64,000 nucleotides of DNA from Berberis thunbergii (taxonomy: Eukaryota > Streptophyta > Magnoliopsida > Ranunculales > Berberidaceae). A program made the position numbers and the translations under genes. The stretch covers positions 124,001 through 188,000 of the forward strand of contig QNQO01000816.1 of assembly GCA_003290165.1 (NCBI GenBank), given 5' to 3'. The notes beneath the pieces were generated by a model. It had not been told where the DNA came from and ran no database searches. It saw only the letters and a program-made list of their open reading frames with translations. Positions 10,780-21,060 of this stretch are shown piece by piece; position 1 is the first letter of the stretch; every line of letters starts with the position of its first letter.

Positions 10780-11430
10780 TGATGTAGTCGATTTGTGCTC
10801 TCCCCCCTTGCTGCTTACCTAGACCTGCACAGGTACTAAGTGGTGGTCGATGGAACTCCAATGCATGAGTTAGAAAAGGCTTAGGAGAGTCTTAAAACTG
10901 TAAACTGGGTTATATTGTGTACCTCTAATTCATCGAACTAATCTCCCATTTATAATGAAAAGTCCTCGTTCGGCTAGGCTTTTGGTGGCATAGTTTAGGG
11001 AAGGTGATCTTGCAGTGGAAATCATTTCCTAATTGGGAGCTGTCCATGTGCGATAGTTTCCCTACACGACTCATGCTCCTAGATCTGTGGGAGAGGTTTC
11101 CCTTTCTGAGTGTTGTCCATGCAAGAAAGTTTCCTTGCCCGTCTTATATTCTAATATATGTTTCCTAGTTAGATCCAATGTGTTGTTGGCATGCCTGTTT
11201 TGGGTAAATCTCTCAGATACTGGCCTTAGAGATCTTACTTGTATTAGGCCTGACCGCGTGATGTGTGGGCTTAAAGACTCATTGCAACTCGGACGCGACT
11301 ATCTGGATTCTGCCAATGATAAGCTTGTTGCTATTTGGGCCTCGCTGGATTGTGCGTGCAATCGGGTCTGTTTCATTATGTTGTCAAGATTATCATGATG
11401 CTGATCAGAGGGTGGTTTGATGTAACATCA
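10780..11430 (-). mobile_element. Tat-3 3' LTR (left, 651 bp)
   Basis: On the minus strand it begins TGATGTTACATCAAACC at 11430 and ends ...CTACATCA at 10780. It aligns with the right LTR over 10938-11430, including 'ggcctgaccgcgtgatgtgt' and 'gatccaatgtgttgttg'. It is followed outward by the target duplication. The two LTRs are clearly diverged, so the insertion is old. Confidence 0.88.
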
Positions 11431-11447
11431 GCTACTTCCCCCGAGTT
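11431..11447 (-). other. Polypurine tract of Tat-3
   Basis: The minus strand reads AACTCGGGGGAAGTAGC directly before TGATGT of the 3' LTR. The element ending in L4 has the same purine tract (TTGGGGAAGTAGC then TGATGA). This plus-strand primer fixes the left LTR as 3' and the element as leftward. Confidence 0.85.
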
Positions 11448-11678
11448 AGTGGGTCGTCTTATCGACCCACTAGGTCATTTCACGAAACAACTGTGCAGTC
11501 ATGATGATTGAGGCTGAGAGATTTTCTCGAGCGGCGAATTGCATTGATTAGGCGTGCCTCAGCTTGAAAGCGGAAAAGGCGGGAGCTCAACTCCGTATAC
11601 AGATATCCTACTTGCGGAGTATAACTCCTTTACTCTTTCGATCTCTGAGATTATGCTTTGCTAAATTGTTTGTCTTTC

Positions 11679-14135
11679 ATGGTGGGTCGGGATCAACTTT
11701 TTGATTAACTGTTCGCAAGGGGCCATAAGTTTTTTGAGGAGAGATTGCTCTCTGAATCTGATCTGGAAGTCCTACGTAATACATTCAGAATTCTTGATGA
11801 TTTGGTGCTATGCACTCTGAGCGTCAATCTGACGTCATTATACCCTCCCGAGGGGTTTATCTGTCGTCACTGAGGTATGCTGCAATTGGGTGTCGGCTTT
11901 CTTGTCGTTAAGGAGATTTGGGAGTTCCTAGCGTACCTTGACATTACACCCACTCAACTTGTGCCGACTGAGTATAGGAATTTGATCACCATTCTAATTA
12001 GGACTAAGGACGTTGGTGTCCGAGTGTCTTCGAGGGCGATGCAATTGCTCACTTCTCCTCAAATAAATGAGCACGTTGTGTGTGCTGACTTCGCCAGACT
12101 GCTTCGACAAATTGCCTGATAATTTTAAATAGTAGCAAAAGTATTGTTTCATGGCTCCTGCAGACTTGCCATACTTTGAGCTTGTTGGTTGTCCGATTGA
12201 GCTTGAATTTAGACCATTGAGTAAGTTGATTCATTCTCCCATCTTACTAGTGTCAATTTCATATTAGATTGACCAGTTGTGACTTTTGCAGGGAGATTAT
12301 CTACTTCGCCTCTTTCTACTAAGGATAAAGCCACTCTGGATGCGTACTGCGACATGCCTCGTCTGGAGGTAGAAGATGTAGTCAAGTCTTCTAATGTTGA
12401 GAGTAGTGGTTTGTGGGCTCATTGGAATGTGGTTCCCATTGTGTATCGGGTGACGAAGCCAAAACTAGATGGAATGTCTATTTCGCGAAAGAGGAAGATT
12501 CCCAGGCTCAAGGTTCCAAGCCCTTTAAAATGGGCAGAAATAGATAAGGCACTTCCTTCTCCTGTGAATCAGAAGAGATCTCGTGCTTTGTCTAGGCCCG
12601 TTCGTAGGCGTCTGGCCTCTTCTGAATGATGAGATGTTATTAGGCAAGAGCCTGGGGTGACTACTGTTTCTAAGGGCGCGAGGCTCAAGTCATAGCCCCT
12701 GCCTATTTTTGACTTGGAGAGAGAATATCTGCAAATGGTGGGTGTGGAGGATGTTACTAAGCTGAGCCTCAAGCAGACAAAGTTTATGAATAAGATGCTG
12801 CTACAGGTGGGCGTGGAAGCTTTGAACTATCGTCCTTTTTCAATAAAGGACTTCGAGCTCTGCCACTTTCTGGATCATGAGCCTGTTGAATAGTTGTCTG
12901 ATCATCGGTGTCATGGCAAATATTATTCTTTTTGTCGCCCATGTTGTGCTACATCTCGTTCTCATCCTCATGTTCAATTGACGATGTGTCCAAGGAATAA
13001 CTTGCTTCCTTCTTCCCCTGAAGCTGGGCCAACACGTGAGAATAGTCTGCAGCTGCGAGCAAAGATAAAGCTATTGATGAAGGCCTTGATACAGTAAAGA
13101 CGACTAAGGGCTGTGCTAGAGTGATTTCAGTTCCAATGATCTTTATTCAGATGCACATATCAGTCTGTTTGCTCCAGATATAATAAGGATGGGCAATCGA
13201 GTTTGACATCAGGAGGTTGAAATCGCTGCTAGGAAGCATATAAGTAGGTGGAATGACTGGCTGATGAACCGTGCTCCAGAGCCAGTGGGAGTAATGTTGG
13301 GAGAGCGTTTAGAAAAAGGGAAGAAACACCTTGTACTGGGGATGTTATATCTAAATCAGGTGGCCACGTTTGGAATTGAAGTCGAGGCCACTCGTGAGAG
13401 GGTATATACCATGGAACAAGTATTTGTAAATATGTAAAAGTCATACTCTGATGCTTTTCACGAGATTGAGTGTTTGAGGAAGCAACTTGAAGATTTTTTG
13501 AATACTGGAGCGGAGTTCAGGTCCATTGGGTTAGATGGTTTGATTGGAAGTGCTTGAGTCCACCTTTGCTGGGGCAGTGCCAGAGAGGGATTGGTTCGAG
13601 AATGAACTGAACCTTGTCCGCTGTGACTTGCTACTTGCCTGTTATTCTGTTGATGGAGTGCGGGCTGAACTGTAGGCTTTGCATGCTAAGAGGATTAAGG
13701 AGTTCGAGTGGACTATCCGGTGTCAACAGTTGGAGGCTAGCACTGAGTTTCATGTTGAGTGTGCGCAGATTGCTGGAGAGCAGTTCCAATTGGGATAGAG
13801 TGAGTTGAATATCGCTAATGATAAACTGGATGTGAATCAGTCCCAGACTGAGATCCCGTCGGGTGAGTTGGAGCAACTAAAGCAGGAGCTTGCCGAGTCA
13901 AGAGGGCGCGAAAAGAAACTTCTCAAGGCCCAGGGTACATTTGAATTCAGTAGAGTTGTGCATGGAAGGCTGGAGCTGTTGCATTTGATGGAGAAGGAGC
14001 ATCTTGAATGGGATCTCTTCTATTAGAAAGATATTGAATATGCAAAGTTTGAAGCTACTTCCATTTCGTGTGAAGAATAAGGTGGTCATGATGAGGGGGT
14101 CGAGAGGCAGCACCAACAGACGTGTCTTCTACTTC
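11679..14135 (+). pseudogene. Antisense extra gene C, PF04195-like plus coiled coil (copy 1)
   Basis: The start codon at 11679 (MVGRDQLFD) lies about 250 bp inside the 3' LTR, pointing away from it. The protein trace runs LCTLSVNLTSL, IWEFLAYLDITPTQLVPTEY (PF04195-like), then an intron-like gap 12221-12291. Exon 2 (12292-12627) has DAYCDMPRLEVEDVVKSSN and basic RKRKIPRLK. A middle part has LFAPDIIRMG and ARKHISRWNDWLMN (about 13180-13270). The end is coiled coil (13800-14100, e.g. ELEQLKQELAESRGREKKLL). Stops and frame changes occur. It is antisense to Tat-3. Function unknown. Confidence 0.75.
12221..12291 (+). other. Intron-like gap in gene C
   Basis: The 71-bp gap begins GTAAGTTG after 'agaccattga' and ends 'gacttttgcag' before 'ggagattatc'. 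The aligned position in gene B (8942-8875) has the same layout with a mutated donor. Copy 2 has it at 39110-39180. This is the best splice-site pair in the window. Confidence 0.65.
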
Positions 14136-14670
14136 TTCCCTTTGTAAGTCTATTATATCTAACTCTCTTTCTAATGAGGGGTGTACTTGAGTTTGCAAAC
14201 GAATAATACTTTGCACTTTTTGGTCTTCTTTTGCTTTCCTGCTAGCTTGTCCTTGATTTTTCTTATTTCAACATCGGTTGTCAGACGAGAAACTTTGCCT
14301 GGCTAGGTAGCTCATGTTTGATTCACTGTTGCGAGCTCTGACTTCTTATGCTTTAGTAGTTGTTGAAGTTCTGGTCAAATTCCTTTGAAGAGATCGGGTA
14401 GTGTAATACACCCCTTATTTGGCGGCTTGGCTATATGTTGGATCGGCAGTTGCTGTCGCCATTATAGGCGTATTAGTAAGACTTTGGTCCTAGATCTCGT
14501 GCCCTTGTAGGTGAGTGGATAGTAATCTTTGCGAGTCGCCTGGATCGATTTTTTTTAGAATTCTGATCGGACGTTTGACTCGTCTTTATTTGTTATTCAT
14601 AGAATAGGCTTAATTGGGCTGGGTGTTGTTATTTCTAATTATGACTGACTAAACCAGGGTTAGGTTTTAG
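14136..14670. other. Gene C to repeat-array spacer (copy 1)
   Basis: About 530 bp without clear coding or repeats. T-rich stretches and short degenerate words lead into the array. It is probably the 3' flank of gene C within the element. Confidence 0.35.
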
Positions 14671-15117
14671 CGAACGTGGTGGTCTCTGGAAAGCTGTCTT
14701 CACCAGGCTACATGAGCAGTAACTAAGCTCCGACTTTCCAAACCATCTTGATCCATTCGTGGCGGACTAAGAATTAGAGCTAGCCAAGAGTTATCGTCGT
14801 CAGTCATTCTGACTAAACTTTTGGCCAATGATCCAAGGCAAGCTATCTTTAATAGGCTACATGAGCACTAACTAAGTTCCCACTTTCTAGGCCATCGAAA
14901 TTTGCGTGCAACGATTTAGGCTTCGAGCAAACCAAAACCATCGTCATTAATGGCCGCTGACTAAGCTTTGGCCGGGGTTCGGCGATCACAATCTACATAC
15001 GAGTAGTGACCCCTAGCAAGCCATCTTAATCAAGCATCGAGAGCGCTGACTAGACTTATACTTTCTAAGCTATCAAAATCCGTTATGTGCCGACTAGGCT
15101 TCCAGCAAACTAGGAGC
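14671..15117. repeat. Irregular long-period repeats in Tat-3 (copy 1)
   Basis: Two to three diverged units of roughly 150-190 bp recur, with 'ggctacatgagcagtaactaa' (14706) / 'ggctacatgagcactaacta' (14859) and 'gccatcgaaa' / 'gctatcaaaa'. The array is cut at 15117 by a deletion. Copy 2 keeps about 220 bp more (42008-42227), including a further unit. Confidence 0.65.
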
Positions 15118-15120
15118 TTA

Positions 15121-15470
15121 CTTAACTCGCCTGAGAGATTCAGGGCATGTATGTCTGACTTGGTGATTCTGACTTAATTCACCTAAGAGATTCAAGGCGT
15201 GTAAGTCTGACTTGGTGGTCCTGACTTTACTCGCCTGAGAGATTCAGGGCGTGTAAGTCTGACTTGGGAGTCATGACTTACTTAACTCGCCTGAGAGATT
15301 TGGGGCGTGTAAGTCTGACTTGGTGGTACTGACTTACTTAACTCACCTGAGAGATTCGGGGGGTGTAAGTCTAATTTGGGGGTCCTGACTTACTTAACTC
15401 GCTTGAGATATTCGGGGTGTGTAAATCTGAATTGGCGGTCCTAACTTACTTAACTCGCCTGACGATCTGA
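15121..15470. repeat. 52-60-bp tandem repeat in Tat-3 (copy 1)
   Basis: Six to seven units have the core 'aactcgcctgagagattc', 'ggggcgtgtaagtctgac' and 'ttggtggtcctgactta'. Starts are near 15125, 15177, 15230, 15284, 15344 and 15404. It is a separate monomer from the 14671 and 3594 arrays. Its position beside the antisense gene fits a Tat 3'UTR array. Confidence 0.9.
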
Positions 15471-15474
15471 TTCC

Positions 15475-16740
15475 GGTGTCGGATCAATTGATCGAACTAA
15501 TAAAAGCTGACAGTCTTTAATGTACAACAGTGGAATAATAGTGGAGCTAATGCCTTAGTTTAATAATACTTTATAGGCACGCTCCTTATTTTATGGGAAC
15601 TACGGACATTTGTTGTTTGTTTTTTTGAGTGTGATGGGCCGGATCTGGTAGGGCATAAGCTTAGGCCTAATAGTTGAAGGGTTAGTTTAGAAAAAATCTT
15701 TATGGATTAGCGTGTTAGGGATACGGCACATTCTGTGAGATGGTTCAGCATCAATTACTCCGCCAGTTAATGGGCCTGCCTGCAGGGCCATTATCTCAAA
15801 GGATGTGAACTTGTGCAGTTGCTATTGGAACCATCGTTTCCCGATTTCCCATACAGCCTTTAATGTTGAAGTAACTGCTTGTTGACGCCTCTTCGTAAAC
15901 CATTTTGCCTATGTATGGGTTGGATTTTCTGCATTCAAGCATTGCAATGCAAATAGTCGAGCATGTTAAACAAATGCATCTTACTAGAGAGTTTGCTTTG
16001 GGTTTTTCAAAAGTTGAAGGAAGATCTCTTCCACTGGAGTCTTTGAATGTTTTGACATTTTGGCCGATGAGTCTTGATAAGACTTGCTGTTATGTGATGC
16101 TGCCTTATCTGGGTGGGTACTGGATTGATCTCATGAGATCTTGTGATGTTTTCTTACATTGCGAAGAAGAATTACAGACTTCCTTTCGGGGGTCAGGTTT
16201 GTCTTCCATCTTCTGGTGCTCAAGCAGTCTCTCATCCATGTACTGCTATCGAGGGATGGTCCTTGCAGCCAGTTTATGGTTGATGGGAGCGTTGAAGGTC
16301 GTGACTCTCATTTCTAGGGTGGCACCTCTGCCTCACCATAGGCATTATTCATCTGAGAGTCGGCCTCTCTTGGCAGTACTGTGAAACCTCGATCATCTGT
16401 TTGTCCGGGGATTTTTTGTCAGCTTTTTGCTGTTTTCTTCTAGTCCTCCTCATTAGGCAGATTGAATTGAGGTTTCCTTTCTGAATTTTCTTTGTGGGGT
16501 GATTCGACGGAGAATGAATTGAGTGTGTTCCTTCGCCTTTTGCTCCAGATGCTTTGCTTTCAGTAACTTTTCTTTTGGAGGCGGAAAAGCAAATCAGAGT
16601 CTCTACCCTTGTTTCAGCGTATAGATGCTTGCATCAGACTTAGATACTTGTAGTGCATAAATCGATGTACTAGTTGGTCGGCAAGCTTTGTAATAATTCT
16701 CATTGCAATCAATAAAACCTGTTTTATTTCTAGAATGTAT
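15475..16740 (+). pseudogene. Conserved 3' module of antisense gene (copy 1)
   Basis: This region is related at DNA and protein level to 24690-24190 on the minus strand. Both carry 'LESL.VLTF', an 'FCIMKKK' / 'FLHCEEE' acidic stretch and GxVCLP / GSGLSS, and both end in 'caagctttgtaa...caataaa'. One 160-codon open stretch occurs at 15905-16384. An AATAAA poly(A) signal lies at 16711-16716. I read it as the 3' part of the antisense transcription unit (last exon or 3'UTR). No domain is recognised. Confidence 0.55.
16711..16716 (+). terminator. Poly(A) signal AATAAA of antisense unit C
   Basis: AATAAA lies in 'attgcaatcaataaaacctg' at the end of the conserved 3' module. The homologous place in remnant D (minus strand, 24209-24204) also has AATAAA. 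Conservation in two elements supports a real 3' end. Copy 2: 43820-43825. Confidence 0.55.
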
Positions 16741-17232
16741 CATGTATGAACAACTTTTCTACACTGAAATGAAAAGTTGAAAACAAGAAACAAAATCAAA
16801 GAAACAAATAATTTAACTCAGAGCAGAGAGTAAGCTAATTCGACCATGAAGGAGGCGCAAATGGTCCTGGCTCGAATTGTTTTATCCTCCCAGTGAAGTT
16901 TATTTTTAAAGCTAACGAAGTTACTGAATAATGTACTTCGTGCTAGCGGGCATTTCCTTGCTGATGAACAACTTCTAGAGTTGGTGCCCGTTTGCTTAAG
17001 TATTGTTACTTAGCTCTTTGTTAGCCTGGGTTGTCTAGGTAACTTTGACTTCTGGATCTCTGCATTTGTGTTCCTCGATTATGTGGGCTTTTCCGCCTTC
17101 ATAGAATAGTACAACTTTTATGTCCTAGCTCGATGCCTGACATGTTGGCTCTGTGTGCCTGAGCTGTAACTGGCAATAGTTCAGCTGCTTCAAAGCTGCG
17201 TAATGGCAGTCTCTTGCTACTGGCTGATTTCC
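16741..17232 (-). pseudogene. Tat-3 post-protease pol remnant (copy 1)
   Basis: The minus-strand translation continues from the protease with ARDCHYAALKQLNYC, matching the 'ARECY..S' segment that follows Tat proteases. It decays into unreadable sequence by about 16900. No RT, RNase H or integrase motif follows before the antisense module, so most of pol was deleted. Confidence 0.5.
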
Positions 17233-17726
17233 TCAGATAGTCCCTTGAGCATGGTTGGCTGTATACTTTATGCATTGGAGTAGGGTTGATACCATTGCTT
17301 CCATATGATGTAGCCAGGGAGTTCTAAGAATGATGTTGTAGGTGGACGGGGCGTCAACTACCATGAACTTTTGAACAAGGCAGTTTCGTAGTTGTGGCTC
17401 TCCTGCCACTACCATTTGATTTATCTTCACTATGGGAAGAATTTTTCTCCGCTGAATTCGACCATAGGGTGACTGGCGAGCATTAGGTCCTTCTCTTGTA
17501 GCTGCATGCTGCAGAATGCAGTGAGGAACATGACATTTAACGAGCTTTCAGTGTCTACCAAATTTATTTTTACCTCCCACTTAGCGATAAGGACTGAGAT
17601 GACCAGGGCATCATTGTGAGAATGTACCACCTGGCGATCCCTCTTCGTAAACTTCAGTGATGGGATTGGACTGTGACCTCGTGCGTGCTGCACTTGTCGA
17701 TCCTCATACCGAGATGGTGTCCGCAT
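17233..17726 (-). pseudogene. Tat-3 protease (copy 1)
   Basis: This is a retropepsin-like aspartic protease of the Tat type. In order: DALVISVLIA, LVDTESSLNVMF (active-site loop, where family D-[ST]-G-S-S has become DTESS), HPMVEFSGE, then VDAPSTYNIILRTPWLHHMEAMVST, equivalent to 'PSAYN.ILGR..L'. One stop separates the two halves at about 17430. The Gly-to-Glu change in the active-site triad is in both duplication copies, so it predates the duplication. Confidence 0.8.
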
Positions 17727-19181
17727 CTTGGTCGATATCCTTTTGCAAAACCTTTTTTATTATTCTCCCTCGAGACTGACCCCGTGGAGGATGTAGATGA
17801 CTTCGAGAGCCTCCTTTTCGATCTCATTGACAGCGCCCGCTCTTTCCTTTGCTCGACCCTGCCTGATGTCTGAGCCTAGGAACTCCTTGAGTTCCCTTTC
17901 CTTATCCAGTAGTCGACTTCTCCTCTGAGGTTTCTTTAATCCTTAGTACTCGTGGAAGGCGTAGTATTTGTTGTTGTCGTGCCTAGCAGGGTCTCCTCCT
18001 GCTTAGGCAGCCACTTCAGCTCTTCCCAACCTTAATGTAATTGAGAATGTCAGACGAAATGGTTTTGAAAGCGTGACATACCTGTACCCGAGGTAATTAG
18101 AGGCTTTATCTTACCTGGGGCAGTCTGAGTTTGTCTTGCTATCTATGCACTTCCTCTTGTTGCTGTCATCATCTTCTTTGTTTTTTCCCTCTTTCTTATC
18201 GTTTGGGACGAAGGGTTTTTGTCTGACTCTGCTTCTCTCTTGGCGGCCAACATTTCTCTCAAAGGGGCATCTCTGAGCAAGCCCGTCATATTGTCTGGGT
18301 GGTTCAGGGTGAGGAAGTCATAGAGCTTACCTCTTCTCAGACTCGAAGTGAAAGTTGTAACGACGGTGTCATCACTACAGCCGTCGATAAGGGTCAGGTC
18401 ATCATTAAAACAAGTGACATACTCCTTTACATATGGTTTTATTTTTACTTCAAGGTCAGCAGATAATGCGAGCCCCTCATGAGCCTTTGGCTACCCACGA
18501 AGTGTGTAAGGAACGCTAATGCCAACGATCGAAATGAATCAATGGATTTCGAAAGAAGGTTGTTGAACTACGTCAGTGTTGACGTCTTCAAGCTTGCAGG
18601 GAATGATCGACACATTATTGCATCGGGTCCTTATTTGAGTGCCATAACATGCTCAAAGTGGCACAAATGATCGGTCAGGTCTCCCGTTTCATCATAAAAC
18701 TCCAACATCGGTGGGGTGTATTTATTGAGTAGCAATTTGTCCATGATATGATCCATGAATGGAGGGATCGTGAGGCTGAACAACACATTTGGGTTTGTGG
18801 CCTCATTAAGGAGGGGTTGTGCTATACATGCCTATCGACTCTAGGTGTTGGGTCTCTATTGGTCGTGCCTCCGTCTCTTGTCCATTGAGAAGTTGCTGGG
18901 GTCGCACGGCTTTCTTGAACATGCTCCCTGGAACTTTTTGGGGAACGAGGCCTTCGCTGCTCATGGTCTCCCTTTGCAGGTGCAGGATTTCGCTGACTGA
19001 GAGCATCCAATATCTCTGCGATCTGCTGCATCTGTGTTGAGAGTAGGTCCACCCTCGGGTCTGCTGCGGCTGTCACCGGAGTGGGGGTCTGAGGAGGTTT
19101 TTCCCATGGCGGTGGTCTGCTGGTTTGAGCGTTCTCAGGCTCGACAACAACTCCATTGTTGCGAGACCTCGTCATCGCCAT
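17727..19181 (-). pseudogene. Tat-3 gag (copy 1)
   Basis: The start codon is at 19181 on the minus strand. The first 119 codons are open (MAMTRSRNN..., Pro-rich, then STQMQQIAEILDAL). Further down, frame-shifted traces include VKEYVTCFNDDLTLIDGCSDD and REMLAAKREAESDK, equivalent to gag 'F..e...I......A...F..GL' and 'E..AA.R..E.D'. The ORF has many stops. The start lies only about 12 bp from the truncated 5' LTR, so the leader with primer site has been lost. Confidence 0.75.
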
Positions 19182-19192
19182 CTCGTTGATTC

Positions 19193-19697
19193 TATAATCT
19201 CCCTTTTATAGTGAAGGAGTCCTCGTTCAGCTAGGGCTGGCATGGCGTAGTTTTGGGAAAGTGATCTTGCTGTGGAGATCCTTTCCTAATCGGGAGTTGC
19301 CAATGTAGGATAATTTCCTACACGACTTGTACTCGTAGATCTGCGGGAGAGGTTTCCCTTTCTGAGAGTTGTCCATGCAAGGAAATTTCCTTGCCCGACT
19401 TATACTCCAATATATATTTCCTAGTAGGATCCAATGTGTTGTTGTCCTGCCTGTCGTGGGTAGATATCTCATATACTTGCCTTAGAGATCTTACGAGTAT
19501 TGAGCCTGACCGCATGACGTGTGGGCTTACTAGCTCATTGCAACTCGAACTCAACTGTCTGGATTCTACCAATCATGGGCTTGCTATTGTTTGAACCTCA
19601 CTGAATTATGCATGCAATTGGGTATGCTTTGTTTTGTTGACGAGATTATCATGACACGTGTATGGTGCTGATCAGAGGACGGTTTAATGTATCATCA
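19193..19697 (-). mobile_element. Tat-3 5' LTR, R-U5 end and primer site deleted (copy 1)
   Basis: On the minus strand it begins TGATGATACATTAAACC at 19697. It matches the left LTR up to the TATA region and then joins directly to gag. About 158 bp of LTR (the equivalent of 10780-10937) and the primer site are missing. The element therefore cannot prime reverse transcription. Confidence 0.82.
19204..19210 (-). promoter_or_regulatory. TATA box of Tat-3 5' LTR
   Basis: The minus strand reads CACTATAAAAGGGAG, a strong TATA box. The aligned position in the left LTR (10950 region) reads CATTATAAATGGGAG. It marks the U3/R transition. Copy 2 has the same near 46318-46324. Confidence 0.6.
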
Positions 19698-19699
19698 CA

Positions 19700-19733
19700 A
19701 TGTTAGATTTAGGCACTTCCATTAATGTTATGC
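19700..19733 (+). pseudogene. Athila protease start, cut at duplication junction (copy 1)
   Basis: Only MLDLGTSINVMP remains: the active-site loop (DLGTS, cf. Athila DLGAS) and a few codons. At 19733/19734 the frame passes into unrelated Tat reverse transcriptase sequence. In copy 2 the same codons continue through the whole protease. Confidence 0.88.
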
Positions 19734-19759
19734 CTGAACAAATTATAGTTTCAACAGCC

Positions 19760-21060
19760 CCAAATAGACGAGATCATGGATGCATTATCCAGATACAACC
19801 TACTCAACTTCATGGACGCGCACTCTGGCTAGAATTAAATCAATATGCACTAGCTGGATTAGGAGAAAATGTCCATCATAATGGATAAAGGCACACACTG
19901 CTATCGGGTAATGTCTTTTGGACTTAAGAATGCGGGGGCAACTTACCAACACATGGTGAATGGAATGCTCAATAGACAAATCAGAAAGATCATAAAAGTT
20001 TTCATCGCTACATGCTGGTAAAATGCCTCCGCAGTTCATACCACCTAGCGGACCCCCAAGAAGAGTTCTCTCAACTAAGAAAGTACCAAATGAATCTCAA
20101 CCTGTAGAAATGCACTTTTGGGGTGCAATCAGGGAAATTCCTTGGTTATCTAGTAAACAAAAGAGGGATAGAGGCTGATCTGAAGAAGATTTAGGCTCTT
20201 CTCGATATGAGACCACCTACAAACATAAAAAAAAGTTCAAAGCCTGATTGGGAGGGTGGCAACCCTAAACGAGTTCATCTCCAAATTTTCAAATAGATGT
20301 CTCATTTTCTTTAAATCCTGAAAGAGGACCAGGAATTCCAATAAGAAAAATAGCGTGAACATGCCTTCCTAGATCTGAAGGCGTACAAGGGAAGCACAAA
20401 GCTTTTCTCGAAACCTATTCAGGTGAAATGCTCTACCTATACCTCTTAGTGTCAGATCATGCTGTCAGTTCAGCTCTGATACGGGAAGATAAAAGGAAAT
20501 AGAAACCCATCTACTACATCTGCAAAACAGTCAATGGGGCTGAGGCTAACTACCCTAATCTGGAAAAATTGGCCTTGGTGCTAGTAATTTCCTAAAAAAA
20601 ACTAAGACCCTACTTCCAAGCTCACTAAATAACAGTCCTGATCGAGTACCCATTTCGATTGGTATTGTACATGCCAGAACTATCAGGATGAATGGTCAAA
20701 TGGTTAGTGGAGCTTGGATAGTTTGACATCCATTACACTTCGAGCACTGGCTAACTTCATCATCGAGTTCAATGGGATAGGCGAACCAAGACTGAAAGAC
20801 CAACAAGGAGACGATAACCTTAAGCCGCCCCCATAGGGATAAATCTTGGGATGCGACGGGTCATCCAACGTGAAGGATGCCGAGTGGGGGTTGTCTTGTA
20901 CACCTCTGAAGGGGTCACCCTCAGAAAGGTTATCAAACTCAGTTTTCACGCTTAAAAATGAAGTGGAATACGAAGCGTTCCTAGCTGAGCTAAAGGTAGC
21001 CACATGAATCCGAGTAGAATAACTCACAGTGTTAAGCGACTACCAACTGGTGGTCAATCA
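19760..21060 (+). pseudogene. Tat-X reverse transcriptase and RNase H
   Basis: RT traces: FGLKNAGATYQHMVNGML (about 19920), LRKYQMNLN, KCTFGVQSGKFLGYLVNKRG and EADLKKI. The Y-x-D-D segment is unreadable. RNase H traces: GEMLYLYLLVSDHAVSSALI, YYICKTVNGAEANYPNLEKL, LRPYFQAH, and LYMPELSG (20400-20700). These are the standard order for Tat pol. Stops and frameshifts occur throughout. Confidence 0.85.

Larger units (their letters stand above)
10780..19697 (-). mobile_element. Nested Tat-lineage element 'Tat-3' (copy 1)
   Basis: The element is flanked by the 5-bp target duplication caatg (10775-10779 and 19698-19702). Termini are TG...CA on both LTRs. It runs on the minus strand: truncated 5' LTR (right), gag, protease, [RT to integrase missing], 3' module, tandem repeats, antisense gene C, polypurine tract, 3' LTR (left). 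It splits the Athila protease immediately before its catalytic motif. Length is 8918 bp here and 9143 bp in copy 2, the difference being mostly the deletion at 15117/15118. Confidence 0.9.
1..19733. repeat. 27-kb duplication, copy 1 (visible part)
   Basis: Base 1 onward matches base 26906 onward, and the match continues to 19733 (copy 2: 46847). In the first 960 bases I count about eight substitutions. The offset between copies drifts from 26905 to 27114 because of three larger indels (a 185-bp repeat unit, and blocks of about 169 and 220 bp) plus small ones. The match stops abruptly after 'attaatgttatgcc'. Copy 1 goes on into Tat reverse transcriptase, while copy 2 goes on into the rest of the Athila protease. 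Homology reaches the window edge, so the left end of copy 1 lies outside. A false tandem duplication from assembly of two haplotypes cannot be excluded from sequence alone. Confidence 0.95.

Noticed and set aside
7141..14135. Genes B and C as arms of a recent large inverted duplication
   Set aside because: They are clearly diverged, differ in retained parts, and each fits its own host element (L3 element and Tat-3).
15121..15470. CRISPR-like array
   Set aside because: Direct head-to-tail repeats without unique spacers, in plant retrotransposon sequence.
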